Assembly (NCBI GenBank): GCA_015068175.1
Contig: SVLA01000036.1
Coordinates: 1 to 15,587 of the forward strand
DNA length: 15,587 bases
Direction of reading: 5' to 3'
Source of the DNA: Oscillospiraceae bacterium
GTDB lineage: Bacteria > Bacillota_A > Clostridia > Oscillospirales > Oscillospiraceae
Below are positions 14,428-15,587 of the stretch, one piece after another. The notes under the pieces are model-generated. The model saw nothing but the letters and a program-made list of their open reading frames with translations, did not search any database and was not told the DNA's origin. The position numbers and the translations under genes are program-made. Position 1 is the stretch's first letter, and the number at the start of each line of letters is the position of its first letter.

Positions 14428-15216
14428 TCAGCGCACGCAGGTCAGGCCGCCGTCGGGATACAGGATGTTGCCCGTGAGGAAATCCGACGCCGGCGCCGCC
14501 AGAAACACCGCCGTGCCCGCGCAGTCTTCCGGCACGGCCATGCGCCGCATGGGCAGATCGTCCGCCAGAGACTTCCGGTAGGCATCCCCGCCCCGGGCTT
14601 CGATCACGCTCTTCATCATGGGCGTCTCTGTCACCGTGGGGCCCAGGGCGTTCACCGTGATGCCGTGGGGGCCGTATTCCGAGGCCAGCTGCCGGGTCAT
14701 CATGTCCACGGCGCCCTTGGTGGAACAGTAAGCGGCGTTGCCCGCCCCCTTCGTGGCCACCTTGCCCCGCACGGAAGAGACCAGAACGATCTTTCCGTAG
14801 CCGTTTTTCATCATATGGCTGCCGAAATGCTTGCAGCAGCACATCACACCGTACACATTCACCTGCAGCATCTGGGTAAAGACATCCATGGGGAATTCCT
14901 GGGCGGGGAACTTCTTGTTCAGGCCCTGGGCGCACACAAGAATGTCCACCCGGCCCATCTGGGCCACGGCCGCCTCCACAAGGGCTTCCACGCTTTTTTC
15001 ATCCGCCGCGTCCACGCTGTGGCACAGCACCTGGGCGCCGCTGGCCTGCCAGATCTCCTGCTTGGCACGGCCCAGGGATTCTTCGCTCCGGCCGGCGATC
15101 ATGACCCAGGCGCCGGCCTCTGCATAGGCCTGGGCAATGGCCTGGCCGATGCCGCCGGCACCGCCGACCACGACCGCATTCTTCCCGGCCAGGGAAAACA
15201 TTTTTTCAAAGCTCAT
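14428..15216 (-). CDS. Short-chain dehydrogenase/reductase (SDR)
   Basis: This 262-aa classical SDR has the cofactor motif G18-x3-G22-x-G24 (GGAGGIG), a catalytic Ser at 147/148 and Y163-x3-K167 (YCSTK). CAQG stands at the place of the usual NAG. Gly-Pro-Thr at 192-194, where PG is normal, precedes the substrate lid (TETPMMKS), and GNILYPDGG is the standard ending. By eye it is nearest to gluconate 5-dehydrogenase and phloroglucinol-reductase-like SDRs. In this operon it would interconvert a hydroxyl and a keto group, for instance making the keto acid cleaved by the BKACE protein or reducing a ring ketone before ring opening. The ATG at 15214-15216 has AGGAG 10 nt upstream, rather long; Met6 is a possible alternative start. 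The gap to the BKACE gene is 19 nt. The family is certain, the substrate unknown. Confidence 0.92.
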   Translation of the reverse strand: MSFEKMFSLAGKNAVVVGGAGGIGQAIAQAYAEAGAWVMIAGRSEESLGRAKQEIWQASGAQVLCHSVDAADEKSVEALVEAAVAQMGRVDILVCAQGLNKKFPAQEFPMDVFTQMLQVNVYGVMCCCKHFGSHMMKNGYGKIVLVSSVRGKVATKGAGNAAYCSTKGAVDMMTRQLASEYGPHGITVNALGPTVTETPMMKSVIEARGGDAYRKSLADDLPMRRMAVPEDCAGTAVFLAAPASDFLTGNILYPDGGLTCVR

Positions 15217-15238
15217 GGCTTGTTTGCTCCTGTCTGTT

Positions 15239-15587
15239 TTATTTTACGCCCTCTTCGCCCGTCTCAAAGCGGAAGCTCTGGTCGGGATCCGTGAAGGCCA
15301 GCACGCGCACACCGGAACCTTCGCCGCCCTTGAAGCGCCAGGGGAAGGCGGCAAAGAAGCAGCGCTTGCCCGTGACGGCGTCAAATTCGCCGCCGCTCAG
15401 GGCGTCGTCGCCCACATTTTCGATGCCGGGGATGCCGCCCACCACCATGAGGAATTTGTGGCCCGGCTCCCAGAGGGGGAAGTCTTCCTTGGGGTCATGG
15501 CCGTACTGCTCGGTGTATTCGGCGATCAGGTCCGGGCGCGTGGGCCCAAGGCCCAGGTCCACCAGCTTCGTGGCGATGGGGTGGACC
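15239..15587 (-). CDS. Cyclase-family metal-dependent hydrolase, C-terminal part (runs off right edge)
   Basis: The visible 115 or so residues form the C-terminal half of a cyclase-family hydrolase (the fold of kynurenine formamidase). The frame is open to the window edge (VHPIATKLVDLGLGPTRP). The segments GGIPGIENVGDDAL, TGKRCFFAAFPWRFKGGEGSGVRVLAF and a Phe-rich end are the conserved tail of this family. Members are Mn/Zn-dependent and hydrolyse amide, lactone-like or cyclic diketone C-C/C-N bonds; the metal-binding HxxxD motif would lie outside the window. It precedes the SDR by 22 nt, so it is the first seen gene of the right operon. In such an operon it could open a ring, as dihydrophloroglucinol cyclohydrolase is reported to do. 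That role is inferred from context. Confidence 0.8.
   Translation of the reverse strand, partial: VHPIATKLVDLGLGPTRPDLIAEYTEQYGHDPKEDFPLWEPGHKFLMVVGGIPGIENVGDDALSGGEFDAVTGKRCFFAAFPWRFKGGEGSGVRVLAFTDPDQSFRFETGEEGVK

Noticed and set aside
1..15587. tRNA, rRNA, CRISPR array, transposase or phage attachment site
   Set aside because: None was seen. Coding density is very high, and no long direct repeats, terminal inverted repeats or integrase/transposase motifs are present.

Overview
The window looks like a catabolic island from an anaerobic, fairly GC-rich Gram-positive gut-type bacterium (Clostridia, plausibly Oscillospiraceae or a relative). This rests on strong GGAGG-type ribosome sites before most genes, an OppA/DppA lipoprotein with an Ala/Pro/Glu-rich linker, oxygen-sensitive Fe-S flavoenzymes, and butyrate/acetoacetate-type CoA chemistry. 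The species assignment is inference. All genes lie on the minus strand except one LysR-type regulator near the middle.

Left block (minus strand, read from 9162 down to 1): three tandem NTF2/SnoaL-like paralogues come first, then two tandem 'old yellow enzyme'-type FMN/4Fe-4S/FAD ene-reductase-like proteins of about 660 aa. An oligopeptide/dipeptide-type ABC importer follows: solute-binding lipoprotein, DppB-type permease and the start of a DppC-type permease cut by the window edge. Gaps are short or overlapping from 9162 to 3076. A 106-bp AT-rich spacer then separates the importer, which may have its own promoter. The lysR gene (9369-10256, +) is divergent from the first NTF2-like gene, and the 206-bp region between them carries dyads and a plausible lysR promoter.

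Right block (minus strand, from beyond 15587 down to 10363): cyclase-family hydrolase (partial), SDR oxidoreductase, BKACE-type beta-keto acid cleavage enzyme, a 50-residue remnant of a 3-hydroxyacyl-CoA dehydrogenase, thiolase, a SemiSWEET-like membrane protein and a class I CoA-transferase. It ends at a strong bidirectional terminator shared with lysR.

The right block reads as a complete route: open a ring (cyclase-family hydrolase), oxidise the hydroxy acid (SDR), cleave the beta-keto acid with acetyl-CoA to acetoacetate plus an acyl-CoA (BKACE), activate acetoacetate (CoA-transferase) and thiolyse it to acetyl-CoA (thiolase). This is close in logic to anaerobic phloroglucinol/3,5-dioxohexanoate breakdown. 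The left block, with paired OYE-type reductases plus NTF2-like lyase or isomerase candidates, resembles in logic (not in order) the bile-acid BaiCD/BaiH + BaiE set. My working model is a two-part pathway: import, then reductive and dehydrative or isomerising processing of a cyclic enone, polyphenol or steroid-like compound, then hydrolytic ring opening and beta-keto acid cleavage. The substrate is unknown. The most unusual parts are the three NTF2-like paralogues with different, incomplete catalytic residues, and the BKACE that lacks the glutamate that would bind an amino substrate.
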